Shown one piece after another: positions 1-5,709 of a stretch of DNA of 5,709 nucleotides (positions are counted from its first letter, which is position 1; each line of letters starts with the position of its first letter). This stretch comes from a bacterium (lineage in GTDB: Bacteria > Verrucomicrobiota > Verrucomicrobiia > Limisphaerales > J093), in the NCBI GenBank assembly GCA_021784265.1, contig JAJXTA010000226.1, forward strand, positions 1-5,709. Direction: 5' to 3'. The notes beneath the pieces were generated by a model that worked only from the letters and a program-made list of their open reading frames with translations, made no database searches and was not told the DNA's origin. A program made the position numbers and the translations under genes.

Positions 1-1113
1 CAAGGTCGCTTCACCAACGCCCTCCCGGAGTTCCAGGCGGTGGTGGCTTGCGGGGCGTTCGCAGGCGCGGTCGCCGAGGCCTGGTTGGGCATCGGCGCGG
101 CCCACGCCGCCCTGCACCAGTTCAACCCAGCCATCCAGGACTTTACCACGGCCATTCACCTTGAGCCGGACGAGGCGGCAGGATATGCCGATCGTGCCGA
201 AGTCTATCTCCAGACCGACAAGTTGGACCAGGCACTCGAAGACTTCCTCCACGCCGCCCGCCTCGACCCCAAACAGGCCCGGTTGCATCAGTGCCTGAGT
301 GGACTCTACGGCCAGCAAGGCGACCTCAAGAGGGCCTTGGCGGAGGCCAACACTGCCATAACCCTCGCACCAGCGGAGGCGGCAGGCTACGAAGCCCGCG
401 GCCTCGTCTTCCTCCACCAGCGCGTGTTCGACTTGGCCATCGACGACTTCACCGTGGCGCTCCAGAAGGACCCCAGCCGGGCGAGCGTCTTCATCGATCG
501 CGCCTACGCCCTGGAACAACAGGGCCTGATGAAGCGAGCCCTCGCCGATTACACGCAGGCGGCGCGGCTTGACCCCCACAACCCCGACGCCTTCCTCCTC
601 CGGGCCAACACCTATCTCCGGCGCCACGAGTTCGCACCGGCCCTGGCGGACTTCACCCAGGCCGTCGCCCTCAACCGGAAGGACGCGGAAACATGGAATA
701 GCTTGGCTTGGCTGCGCGCCACCTGCCCGCTCGCCAGCGTGCGCGACGGGCCGGAGGCGGTGCGCGCCGCCACACAAGCCTGCGACCTGACGGAATGGAA
801 GAAGCCCGGCTACGTGGACACGTTGGCGGCGGCGGAGGCCGAGGCGGGCGATTTTCCCCACGCCATCCAGCACGAAGAGCACGCCCTGGCCATGCCGGGG
901 ATAACCGAGGCCGAGCGGACCGAGTTCCACGCGCGCCTCGCCCTCTACCAACGCCACCAACCCTATCACGCACCGGCGCCCCAGACCCCCACGCTCCACC
1001 AGGAGCCGCCCACGGGAGGCCAGACGAGCCCCCACGAAGCGGCGAACCGCAGCCCGGCAGCCGGCCAGGCGAGCGGCGCTCTGAGTGGCCACCAGCCCCG
1101 TCCGACGCCGTAG
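1..1113 (+). CDS. TPR-repeat protein, 5' end outside the window
   Basis: The reading frame is open from base 1 and ends at TAG 1111-1113, giving 370 residues of a longer protein. A GTG at 40 is an unlikely start because the 13 codons before it already read as the second helix of a TPR unit. Counting from base 1, six regular 34-residue TPRs cover residues 25-228, each with the A...Y/F...G/A and A..DF..A..LDP pattern. A longer 40-residue unit (229-268, with WNSLAWL, TCP and VRDG) and a last unit (269-302, DTLAAAEAEAGDF) follow. The tail from about 315 is Pro/Gln/Ala-rich and looks disordered. TPR arrays are protein-interaction scaffolds; nothing here names a partner or an enzymatic activity. 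The unit-7/8 signature is common in Planctomycetes and Verrucomicrobia. The missing N-terminus could carry a signal peptide, kinase or protease domain, so the function is unknown. Confidence 0.93.
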   Translation, partial: QGRFTNALPEFQAVVACGAFAGAVAEAWLGIGAAHAALHQFNPAIQDFTTAIHLEPDEAAGYADRAEVYLQTDKLDQALEDFLHAARLDPKQARLHQCLSGLYGQQGDLKRALAEANTAITLAPAEAAGYEARGLVFLHQRVFDLAIDDFTVALQKDPSRASVFIDRAYALEQQGLMKRALADYTQAARLDPHNPDAFLLRANTYLRRHEFAPALADFTQAVALNRKDAETWNSLAWLRATCPLASVRDGPEAVRAATQACDLTEWKKPGYVDTLAAAEAEAGDFPHAIQHEEHALAMPGITEAERTEFHARLALYQRHQPYHAPAPQTPTLHQEPPTGGQTSPHEAANRSPAAGQASGALSGHQPRPTP

Positions 1114-1134
1114 CCGCCGGCCCTGCCGCGGCGG
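1114..1134 (+). terminator. Possible hairpin after the TPR gene
   Basis: Immediately after the TAG stop, CCGCCG (1114-1119) is complementary to CGGCGG (1129-1134) across a 9-base loop. Only two T residues follow, so it does not meet the usual intrinsic terminator pattern. It may protect the 3' end or be chance in GC-rich DNA. Confidence 0.25.
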
Positions 1135-1163
1135 TTCGATCACGGCCCGCGCGCGTTCAGCAG

Positions 1164-1200
1164 TTGACAAGCACCCCCTTTTCTGGGCAGCTTCTGGGCG
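1164..1200 (+). promoter_or_regulatory. Candidate promoter -35 element with adjacent direct repeat
   Basis: TTGACA at 1164-1169 is an exact match to the sigma-70 -35 consensus in an otherwise GC-rich region, about 115 bases before the riboswitch. No good -10 box lies at 16-18 bases: the 1186-1193 region reads GGCAGCTT. The octamer TTCTGGGC occurs twice, offset by 11 bases (1181-1188 and 1192-1199), where a -10 box would be expected. It could be a regulator site or coincidence. Placement fits a promoter for the riboswitch transcript, but only the -35 box is actually seen. Confidence 0.3.
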
Positions 1201-1285
1201 TCGGCCGGACCAGAGTCCGGTGCGACCCGCTGGCGGACGGGGGGCGAACAAGCCTCCGGCCCCAACGGCGCAGCCTAAACCCGCG

Positions 1286-1414
1286 GGCCTTTGCCGGCCG
1301 CGGGTGCGGGGGAACCAGCCTCCCCGAAGCAGTTCGGGGACGGGGCGCAAGGCGGCGGGCAACCGTCGCCTGGGTCACTTCCAAGACCTAGCCCGTCAGC
1401 TAACCTCGCAGGCC
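1286..1414 (+). promoter_or_regulatory. ydaO/yuaA-type cyclic di-AMP riboswitch aptamer
   Basis: The order of conserved blocks matches the ydaO class as I recall it from the Thermoanaerobacter ydaO RNA. TTGCCG (1291-1296) is followed by a short hairpin CCGC-GGGT-GCGG (1298-1309) and the invariant GGGAACC (1310-1316). Next come an extra hairpin (1321-1328 with 1333-1340, loop GCAG), GGGGCGCAA (1342-1350), and a 9-bp stem capped by a GCAA tetraloop (1350-1358 with 1363-1371). After that are GGGTC/GACCT (1372-1376 with 1385-1389) and the signature CCCGTCAGCTAACCTCGC (1392-1409). P1 can close through GGCCT (1286-1290) and AGGCC (1410-1414); an alternative uses GCC 1293-1295 with GGC 1411-1413. 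Members bind two c-di-AMP molecules and usually turn expression off at high ligand. It lies on the coding strand, upstream of a KimA-like permease, which is the classical target. Exact ends are uncertain by several bases. Confidence 0.92.
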
Positions 1415-1566
1415 TTTGGAAGGGCGACCCTCCCTGGCCACGCCCCGCGTGGCCCGCCTGGTGGCCCCCCATTGAACCTAACCGGCGCGGTGTCGGCGCG
1501 AGACCCGGCGGGGAGCGGCGGACGCTCCTCGCCCGCGGACCGCGGCGGCCGGCGCCTCATGATTCG
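1415..1566 (+). promoter_or_regulatory. Riboswitch expression platform, GC-rich hairpins without U-tract
   Basis: Between aptamer and start codon lie several strong potential stems. GGAAGGG-CGA-CCCTCC is at about 1418-1433. A perfect GGCCACGC-CCC-GCGTGGCC occupies 1436-1454. An 11-bp stem with one G-U pair pairs 1507-1517 with 1523-1533 around a GCGGA loop. None is followed by a run of T, so a standard intrinsic terminator is not visible. No clear Shine-Dalgarno sequence lies within 15 bases of ATG 1567. Control might be by transcription termination without a U-tract, by Rho, or by blocking ribosome access; the sequence alone does not decide. Confidence 0.5.
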
Positions 1567-3537
1567 ATGAGCTTACGCGCACAGTTAAAAACGTTGGTGA
1601 TCGGCAAGTCTCGTGACCTGTCGGATCAACGCCTTTTCCACCGCCTCTCCCTGATCGCCTTCCTGGCCTGGGTGGGGTTGGGAGCCGACGGGCTCTCCTC
1701 CTCTTGTTATGGCCCGCCGGAGGCGTTCGAGGTGCTGACCAAGCATCCGTCGTTGAGCCTCTTCGTGGCGCTGGCCTCGGCCGCCACGGTGCTGATCATC
1801 AGCGCCAGTTACTCCCAGATCATCGATCTCTTCCCCACCGGGGGCGGCGGCTACCTGGTGGCCAGCAAACTGCTCTCCCCCGCCCTCGGCGTGGTCTCGG
1901 GGTGCGCCCTCCTGGTCGATTACATGCTGACCATCACCATCTCGATCGCCAGCGGGGCCGACGCGCTCTTCAGCCTGGCGCCGCCCGCCTGGCACGGCGC
2001 AAAGTTCGGCTTCGAGGTGCTAGGGGTGATCTTCCTGACGGTGTTGAACCTGCGCGGCGCCAAGGAAGCGGTGCTGCCGTGGGTCCCCATCTTCCTGGTG
2101 TTCGTCCTCACCCACGCCCTGGCCATCGGCTACGCGGTCTGCACCCATCTGGGCAGCTTCCCCGCCCTGCCGGCCACGGTGCTGACGGACCTGCGGCAGG
2201 CCCACAGCGAGGTGGGGTGGATGGGCGTCCTCCTGCTCTTGCTCCGGGCCTACAGCCTGGGAGCCGGCACCTACACCGGCATCGAAGCGGTCAGCAACGG
2301 CTTGCCGCTCCTGCGCGAGCCGCGGGTCGAGACCGGCAAGCGCACCATGCGGTTCATGGCGGTTTCCCTCGCCGTCACCGTGGCGGGGCTGCTGGTCGCC
2401 TATCTCCTGTATCGGGTCGAGCCGGTGGAGGGCAAAACCCTCAACGCCGTCCTGTTCGAACATTTGACCAGCGCTTGGCCCCGAGGCTCCGCCTACGGGT
2501 TCCTCCTCATCACCCTCGCCTCCGAAGCGGCCTTGCTGTTTGTGGCCGCCCAAGCCGGGTTCCTGGACGGCCCGCGCGTGCTGGCGAACATGGCCCTCGA
2601 TCGCTGGTTCCCCGGCCGGTTCGCCATGTTCAGTGATCGCTTCGTCACCCACAACGGCCTGCTCATGATGGGGGGCGCCGCGGCCCTGTTGATGATCCTC
2701 TCGCGCGGCTCGGTCGATCTGCTCGTGGTGCTCTACAGCATCAACGTGTTCATCACCTTCTCCCTCTCCCAACTAGGCATGGTGCGCCATTGGTGGGAGG
2801 TCCGGCGCACGGAGGGCGGGTGGCGGAAGAAACTCCTGGTCAATGGGGTGGGCTTCCTGCTCACCGCCTCCATCCTGGTCTCGCTCAGCCTGATCAAGTT
2901 TTGGGAAGGGGGTTGGGCCACCCTGGTGGCCACCGGGCTGCTCGTCGCCCTGGCCTTCCTCGTCAAGCGACATTACGAACAGGCCTTCCGCGACCTGCGG
3001 CGGCTGGACGATCTGGTGGCGGCCACCGAACTCTCGCCCCGCGCCGCCGCGCCGCCCGCCCCGGCCGTGGAGGCCGATCTCTCCGCCAAGACCGCGGTGG
3101 TCATGGTCAATGGCTTCAACGGGCTGGGCTTGCACACCTTGTTCGGCATCCTGCGCCTGTTCCCCGGCGTGTTTAAGAATTTCGTCTTCGTCCAAGTGGG
3201 GATCGTGGATGCCGGCAATTTCAAGGGCAAAGCGGAAGTGGAGAACCTGCAGCAACAAGTCGATCGGGACCTGAGTCGGTACGTCGATTACTTGCGCCAG
3301 CGGCGCCTCTACGCCGAAGGGGCCTCGGCCATCGGCATTGACGTCGTCTCCGAGGTGGCGCATCTGGCGCCCAAGCTCCTGACGCGCTTCCCGCAGGCGA
3401 TCTTCTTTGGGGGCCAACTCGTCTTTCGCCACGAGACCTTCTTTACCCGCCTGTTGCACAACTACGCCGTGTTCGCGCTGCAACGGCGGTTTTATCAACA
3501 AGGCCTGCCGATGCTGATCCTGCCGATCCGAGTGTAA
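1567..3537 (+). CDS. KimA-like potassium/APC-superfamily permease
   Basis: A 656-residue inner-membrane transporter. About 12 hydrophobic segments run from residue 28 to 467, followed by a Pro/Ala-rich linker (about 489-503) and a cytosolic alpha/beta domain (507-656). The N-terminal motif DGLSSSCYGPPEA (41-53) matches the 'D-x-L-S-S-x-x-Y-G-P-E' motif of KimA/KUP-type carriers. Spacing fits the K+ site residues I recall for Bacillus subtilis KimA: D41/Y48 for D36/Y43, T122/S126 for T121/S125, T237/E240 for T230/E233. This supports proton-coupled K+ uptake, although many relatives are labelled only 'APC family permease' and amino-acid transport cannot be excluded. The start at ATG 1567 gives MSLRAQLKTLVIGK, a typical family N-terminus. 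The frame stays open upstream to 1291, but that 92-codon extension overlaps the riboswitch and is low-complexity. A c-di-AMP riboswitch precedes the gene and probably represses it when K+ is sufficient. The gene appears monocistronic. Confidence 0.9.
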   Translation: MSLRAQLKTLVIGKSRDLSDQRLFHRLSLIAFLAWVGLGADGLSSSCYGPPEAFEVLTKHPSLSLFVALASAATVLIISASYSQIIDLFPTGGGGYLVASKLLSPALGVVSGCALLVDYMLTITISIASGADALFSLAPPAWHGAKFGFEVLGVIFLTVLNLRGAKEAVLPWVPIFLVFVLTHALAIGYAVCTHLGSFPALPATVLTDLRQAHSEVGWMGVLLLLLRAYSLGAGTYTGIEAVSNGLPLLREPRVETGKRTMRFMAVSLAVTVAGLLVAYLLYRVEPVEGKTLNAVLFEHLTSAWPRGSAYGFLLITLASEAALLFVAAQAGFLDGPRVLANMALDRWFPGRFAMFSDRFVTHNGLLMMGGAAALLMILSRGSVDLLVVLYSINVFITFSLSQLGMVRHWWEVRRTEGGWRKKLLVNGVGFLLTASILVSLSLIKFWEGGWATLVATGLLVALAFLVKRHYEQAFRDLRRLDDLVAATELSPRAAAPPAPAVEADLSAKTAVVMVNGFNGLGLHTLFGILRLFPGVFKNFVFVQVGIVDAGNFKGKAEVENLQQQVDRDLSRYVDYLRQRRLYAEGASAIGIDVVSEVAHLAPKLLTRFPQAIFFGGQLVFRHETFFTRLLHNYAVFALQRRFYQQGLPMLILPIRV

Positions 3538-3553
3538 CCCGGGTTGGCGCCCT

Positions 3554-3678
3554 CGAGGCCGGGCGTCGCCACGCGCGGCACCGTGACGGCGCGGGGACCG
3601 GGCCTCGGTGGTCGCGTTCGCGGTCATTGCTCACCGGTTGCGCCGTGTCAGGGGGCCGAGGCGGCACAACCTCGGTCC
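3554..3678 (+). repeat. Competing inverted repeats between permease and GH95 gene
   Basis: CGAGGCC (3554-3560) is complementary to GGCCTCG (3601-3607). A tighter hairpin pairs GGGCCGAGG (3653-3661) with CCTCGGTCC (3670-3678), 9 bp with one G-U around an 8-base loop. The heptamer CCTCGGT occurs at both 3603-3609 and 3670-3676, so CCGAGG 3656-3661 could pair with either copy. No T-run follows, so these may be a weak terminator of the permease transcript, a leader structure for the next gene, or chance in GC-rich DNA. Confidence 0.35.
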
Positions 3679-3721
3679 GCAAGTCCGATGAACAAGCCGG
3701 GCGGTCCGGCGTCCAAAACCC

Positions 3722-5709
3722 ATGATGCACGCTACTAATTCCTGGCCTGGGCGATGGCGCTTGCTCCTGGGCTGCGCGCTGGTCCTTGGCGGCCATACTG
3801 GGGTTGCGGCGGCGGAGCCTGGCGTCCAGTTCCACGGCGAGGCTCCACCCCCAAAGGCGCCGCTCTGCCTTTGGTACCGCGAGCCGGCGCGCCGCTGGAC
3901 CGAAGCGCTGGCCCTCGGCAATGGCCGGCTGGGGGCCATGGTCTTTGGCGGCGTACCCGAGGAGCGGCTCCAGCTCAACGAAGATACCCTCTGGGGCGGC
4001 GGACCGTATGATCCGGATAACCCTGAGGCCCTGGCCGCCCTCCCCGAGGCCCGCCGCCTGATCTTCGCGGGCCAGTACCGGGCCGCGGACCGGCTGATCG
4101 GCCAGAAGATGATGGCCAAGCCCCTGGGCCAGATGCCTTATGAGACGGTGGGGGATCTGCTCCTGACCTTCCCGGACCTCCCGACGGTCGAGAACTACCG
4201 GCGGGAGCTGGACCTGGACACGGCGATCATGCGGGTGAGCTACACCGCCGCCGGCGTGACCTACACGCGCGAGGCCTTCGCCAGCGCCGCCGACCAGGTC
4301 ATTGTCCTGCGGCTGAGCGCCACTCGGCCCGGTAAGATCGCCTTCAGCGCCCGCTGGCGGACCCCGCAACAAGCCGTCCCCGAGGTCAACGGCCCCGACA
4401 CCCTGCGGCTGCAAGGCCACAACGCCGCCTCGCAGGGCATCCCGGGCGCGCTGAGCTTCGAGGCGCGCGCGCGGCTCCTGCTCGAAGGGGGACGGATCGG
4501 CCAAGAAGGGACAACGCTCCGTGTGCGCGGGGCCAACGCCGCCACCGTGGTTATCACCGCCGCCACGAGCTACAGGAGTTACCGTGACGTCTCCGGCCAG
4601 CCCGAGGAGCTAACGCGCAAGGCCATCGCCGCCGCCAGCCGCACGTCGTACGAGGCCCTGCGGCGGGCGCACCTCGCCAGCTACCAACCTCTGTTCCGCC
4701 GCGTCACGCTCGACCTCGGCAACACCGCCGCCGCCCGCCACCCCACGCCCGAGCGGATTCATGATTTTGCCCACGGCCAAGACCCCCAGTTCGCCACCCT
4801 CTACTTTCAATTCGCGCGCTATCTGCTGCTCGCTTGTTCCCGGCCGGGCGGCCAACCGGCCAACCTCCAAGGGCTCTGGAATGAAAGCATGAACCCGCCC
4901 TGGAGCAGCAAATACACCATCAACATCAATACCGAGATGAATTACTGGCCCGCCGAATCGTGCAACCTCCCCGAGTGCGTCGAGCCGCTCGTGCAAATGG
5001 TGCAAGACCTGACCCAAACCGGCGCGCGCACCGCGCGCGCGCAGTGGGGCGCCGGGGGTTGGGTGACGCACCACAACACCGACCTGTGGCGGGCCACGGC
5101 CCCCATCGATGGTCCAGCCTGGGGCTTCTGGCCGATGGGCGGGGCCTGGCTCTGCCTCCACCTCTGGGACCACTTCGCCTTCAACGGCGACCGCCATTAC
5201 CTGGCCAGAATCTATCCCACCCTCAAAGGCGCGGCCCAATTCTTCCTCGACACGCTGGTCGAGGAACCGACCCACCACTGGCTCGTCACCTGCCCTTCCC
5301 TCTCCCCGGAGCATGAGCATCCCGGCGGGGCCAGCATCTGCGCCGGGCCGACCATGGACGAGCAGATCCTCCGGGACCTCTTCGCCGCCTGCGTGCGCGC
5401 CAGCGAGGTTCTCGGGGTCGATCCCGCGCTGCGCCACCAGTGGGCCGCAACCCGCGCCCGGCTCGCGCCGAGTCCGATCGGCCACGCCGGCCAGCTCCAG
5501 GAATGGCTTCAGGACTGGGACCTCGAGGCGCCGGACCTTCACCACCGCCACGTTTCCCATCTCTTCGGGTTGTTCCCGAGCGATCAAATCAACCAACGTG
5601 AGACCCCCGCCTTGTACGCCGCCGCCCGCAAGTCCCTCGAAATCCGTGGCGACGAGGCCACCGGCTGGGGCCTGGCCTGGCGCCTCAACCTCTGGGCGCG
5701 GCTCCATGA
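3722..5709 (+). CDS. Secreted GH95 alpha-L-fucosidase-type glycoside hydrolase, 3' end outside the window
   Basis: The frame opens after TGA 3689-3691 and has no stop to the window end: 662 codons plus two bases. Two adjacent in-frame ATGs (3722, 3725) are the possible starts; neither has a clear Shine-Dalgarno site. Residues 1-31 look like a Sec signal peptide (R11/R13, hydrophobic 14-28, AAA before E32); LLGC at 15-18 leaves a lipoprotein possible. The GH95 N-terminal beta domain is marked by LGNGRLGAMVFGG (from 65) and LNEDTLWGGGP (85-95). The (alpha/alpha)6 catalytic domain carries ININ..MNYWPAE (N401, N403), CPSLSPE (E530), GPTMDEQI (D546), HRHVSHLFGLFP (from 608) and RGDEATGW (D644). 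By analogy with Bifidobacterium AfcA, the Asn pair activates water and E530 is the general acid; D644 as the assisting Asp needs alignment. Relatives are about 750-820 residues, so roughly the last 100-150 are missing. It would hydrolyse alpha-L-fucosides (some relatives act on L-galactosides) on glycans outside the cytoplasm. Confidence 0.95.
   Translation, partial: MMHATNSWPGRWRLLLGCALVLGGHTGVAAAEPGVQFHGEAPPPKAPLCLWYREPARRWTEALALGNGRLGAMVFGGVPEERLQLNEDTLWGGGPYDPDNPEALAALPEARRLIFAGQYRAADRLIGQKMMAKPLGQMPYETVGDLLLTFPDLPTVENYRRELDLDTAIMRVSYTAAGVTYTREAFASAADQVIVLRLSATRPGKIAFSARWRTPQQAVPEVNGPDTLRLQGHNAASQGIPGALSFEARARLLLEGGRIGQEGTTLRVRGANAATVVITAATSYRSYRDVSGQPEELTRKAIAAASRTSYEALRRAHLASYQPLFRRVTLDLGNTAAARHPTPERIHDFAHGQDPQFATLYFQFARYLLLACSRPGGQPANLQGLWNESMNPPWSSKYTININTEMNYWPAESCNLPECVEPLVQMVQDLTQTGARTARAQWGAGGWVTHHNTDLWRATAPIDGPAWGFWPMGGAWLCLHLWDHFAFNGDRHYLARIYPTLKGAAQFFLDTLVEEPTHHWLVTCPSLSPEHEHPGGASICAGPTMDEQILRDLFAACVRASEVLGVDPALRHQWAATRARLAPSPIGHAGQLQEWLQDWDLEAPDLHHRHVSHLFGLFPSDQINQRETPALYAAARKSLEIRGDEATGWGLAWRLNLWARLH

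Larger units (their letters stand above)
1114..1566 (+). other. Non-coding leader between the TPR gene and the permease
   Basis: This 453-base stretch holds no convincing gene. Its first part (1114-1285) has the post-TPR hairpin, a TTGACA hexamer at 1164-1169, a direct repeat TTCTGGGC (1181-1188 and 1192-1199), and a perfect hairpin CCGGAC-CAGA-GTCCGG (1205-1220). The centre is the ydaO-type aptamer (about 1286-1414), and the rest (1415-1566) is the expression platform. Frames that stay open across it are low-complexity Pro/Gly/Arg-rich and overlap conserved RNA structure, as expected for non-coding GC-rich DNA. Confidence 0.85.

Noticed and set aside
1436..1454. Perfect 8-bp hairpin as an intrinsic terminator
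   Set aside because: It is followed by C/G-rich sequence without any T run, so it is described only as part of the expression platform.
1291..1566. N-terminal extension of the permease frame by 92 codons
   Set aside because: It begins inside the riboswitch aptamer, is Pro/Gly/Arg-rich low-complexity, and precedes a typical family start (MSLRAQLKTL) at 1567.
1085..1570. 161-codon plus-strand frame across the leader
   Set aside because: It runs over the conserved riboswitch structure, is Arg/Pro/Gly-rich and matches no family; only its last four codons are noted, as a minimal overlapping ORF.
2020..3627. Two long minus-strand frames (2020-2772 and 2773-3627)
   Set aside because: Both are antisense to the permease and rich in Gln/Gly/His/Glu, as reverse complements of membrane-protein codons often are.
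3443..4504. 353-codon open frame on the minus strand
   Set aside because: It overlaps the permease 3' end, the gap and the GH95 5' end antisense; no recognisable domain.
5022..5042. Alternating GCGCGC tracts (5022-5029 and 5032-5042), possible Z-DNA or repeat
   Set aside because: They lie inside the GH95 coding sequence and are explained by Ala/Arg codons in GC-rich DNA.
4610..5707. 365-codon open frame on the minus strand
   Set aside because: It is antisense to the GH95 gene, whose catalytic motifs are clear; its Gly/Val/Glu-rich composition is that of a GC-rich shadow frame.

Overview
The window is GC-rich and suggests a Gram-negative bacterium of the Planctomycetota-Verrucomicrobiota group, most likely Verrucomicrobiota. 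This is an inference from gene content: a tetratricopeptide (TPR) protein ending in the 'WNSLAWLxATCP...VRDG...A..LTEWK...DTLAAAxAEAGDF' signature common in that group, a secreted family GH95 glycoside hydrolase, and near-absence of Shine-Dalgarno sequences. No rRNA, tRNA, insertion sequence or CRISPR array was seen. All three supported genes are on the + strand; long minus-strand reading frames are GC-driven shadows.

Layout: 1-1113 is the 3' part of a TPR-repeat protein whose start lies before the window. 1114-1566 is a 453-base non-coding leader. It contains an isolated TTGACA element, then a recognisable ydaO/yuaA-type (cyclic di-AMP) riboswitch aptamer at about 1286-1414, then a GC-rich, hairpin-forming expression platform. 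1567-3537 encodes a 656-residue APC/KUP-superfamily permease resembling the potassium importer KimA, with a C-terminal cytosolic alpha/beta domain. 3538-3721 is a short gap with competing inverted repeats. 3722-5709 is a GH95 alpha-L-fucosidase-type enzyme with a signal peptide; its 3' end lies beyond the window.

The main point is the riboswitch-permease unit. In Firmicutes the ydaO riboswitch senses cyclic di-AMP and shuts off potassium uptake genes such as kimA. Here a complete aptamer sits 152 bases upstream of a permease that keeps the acidic and hydroxyl residues expected for KimA-type K+ binding. The simplest reading is c-di-AMP feedback control of K+ import in a GC-rich, probably Gram-negative lineage, with an expression platform that lacks a classical U-tract terminator. 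The TPR gene and the GH95 gene have no evident functional link to this unit.
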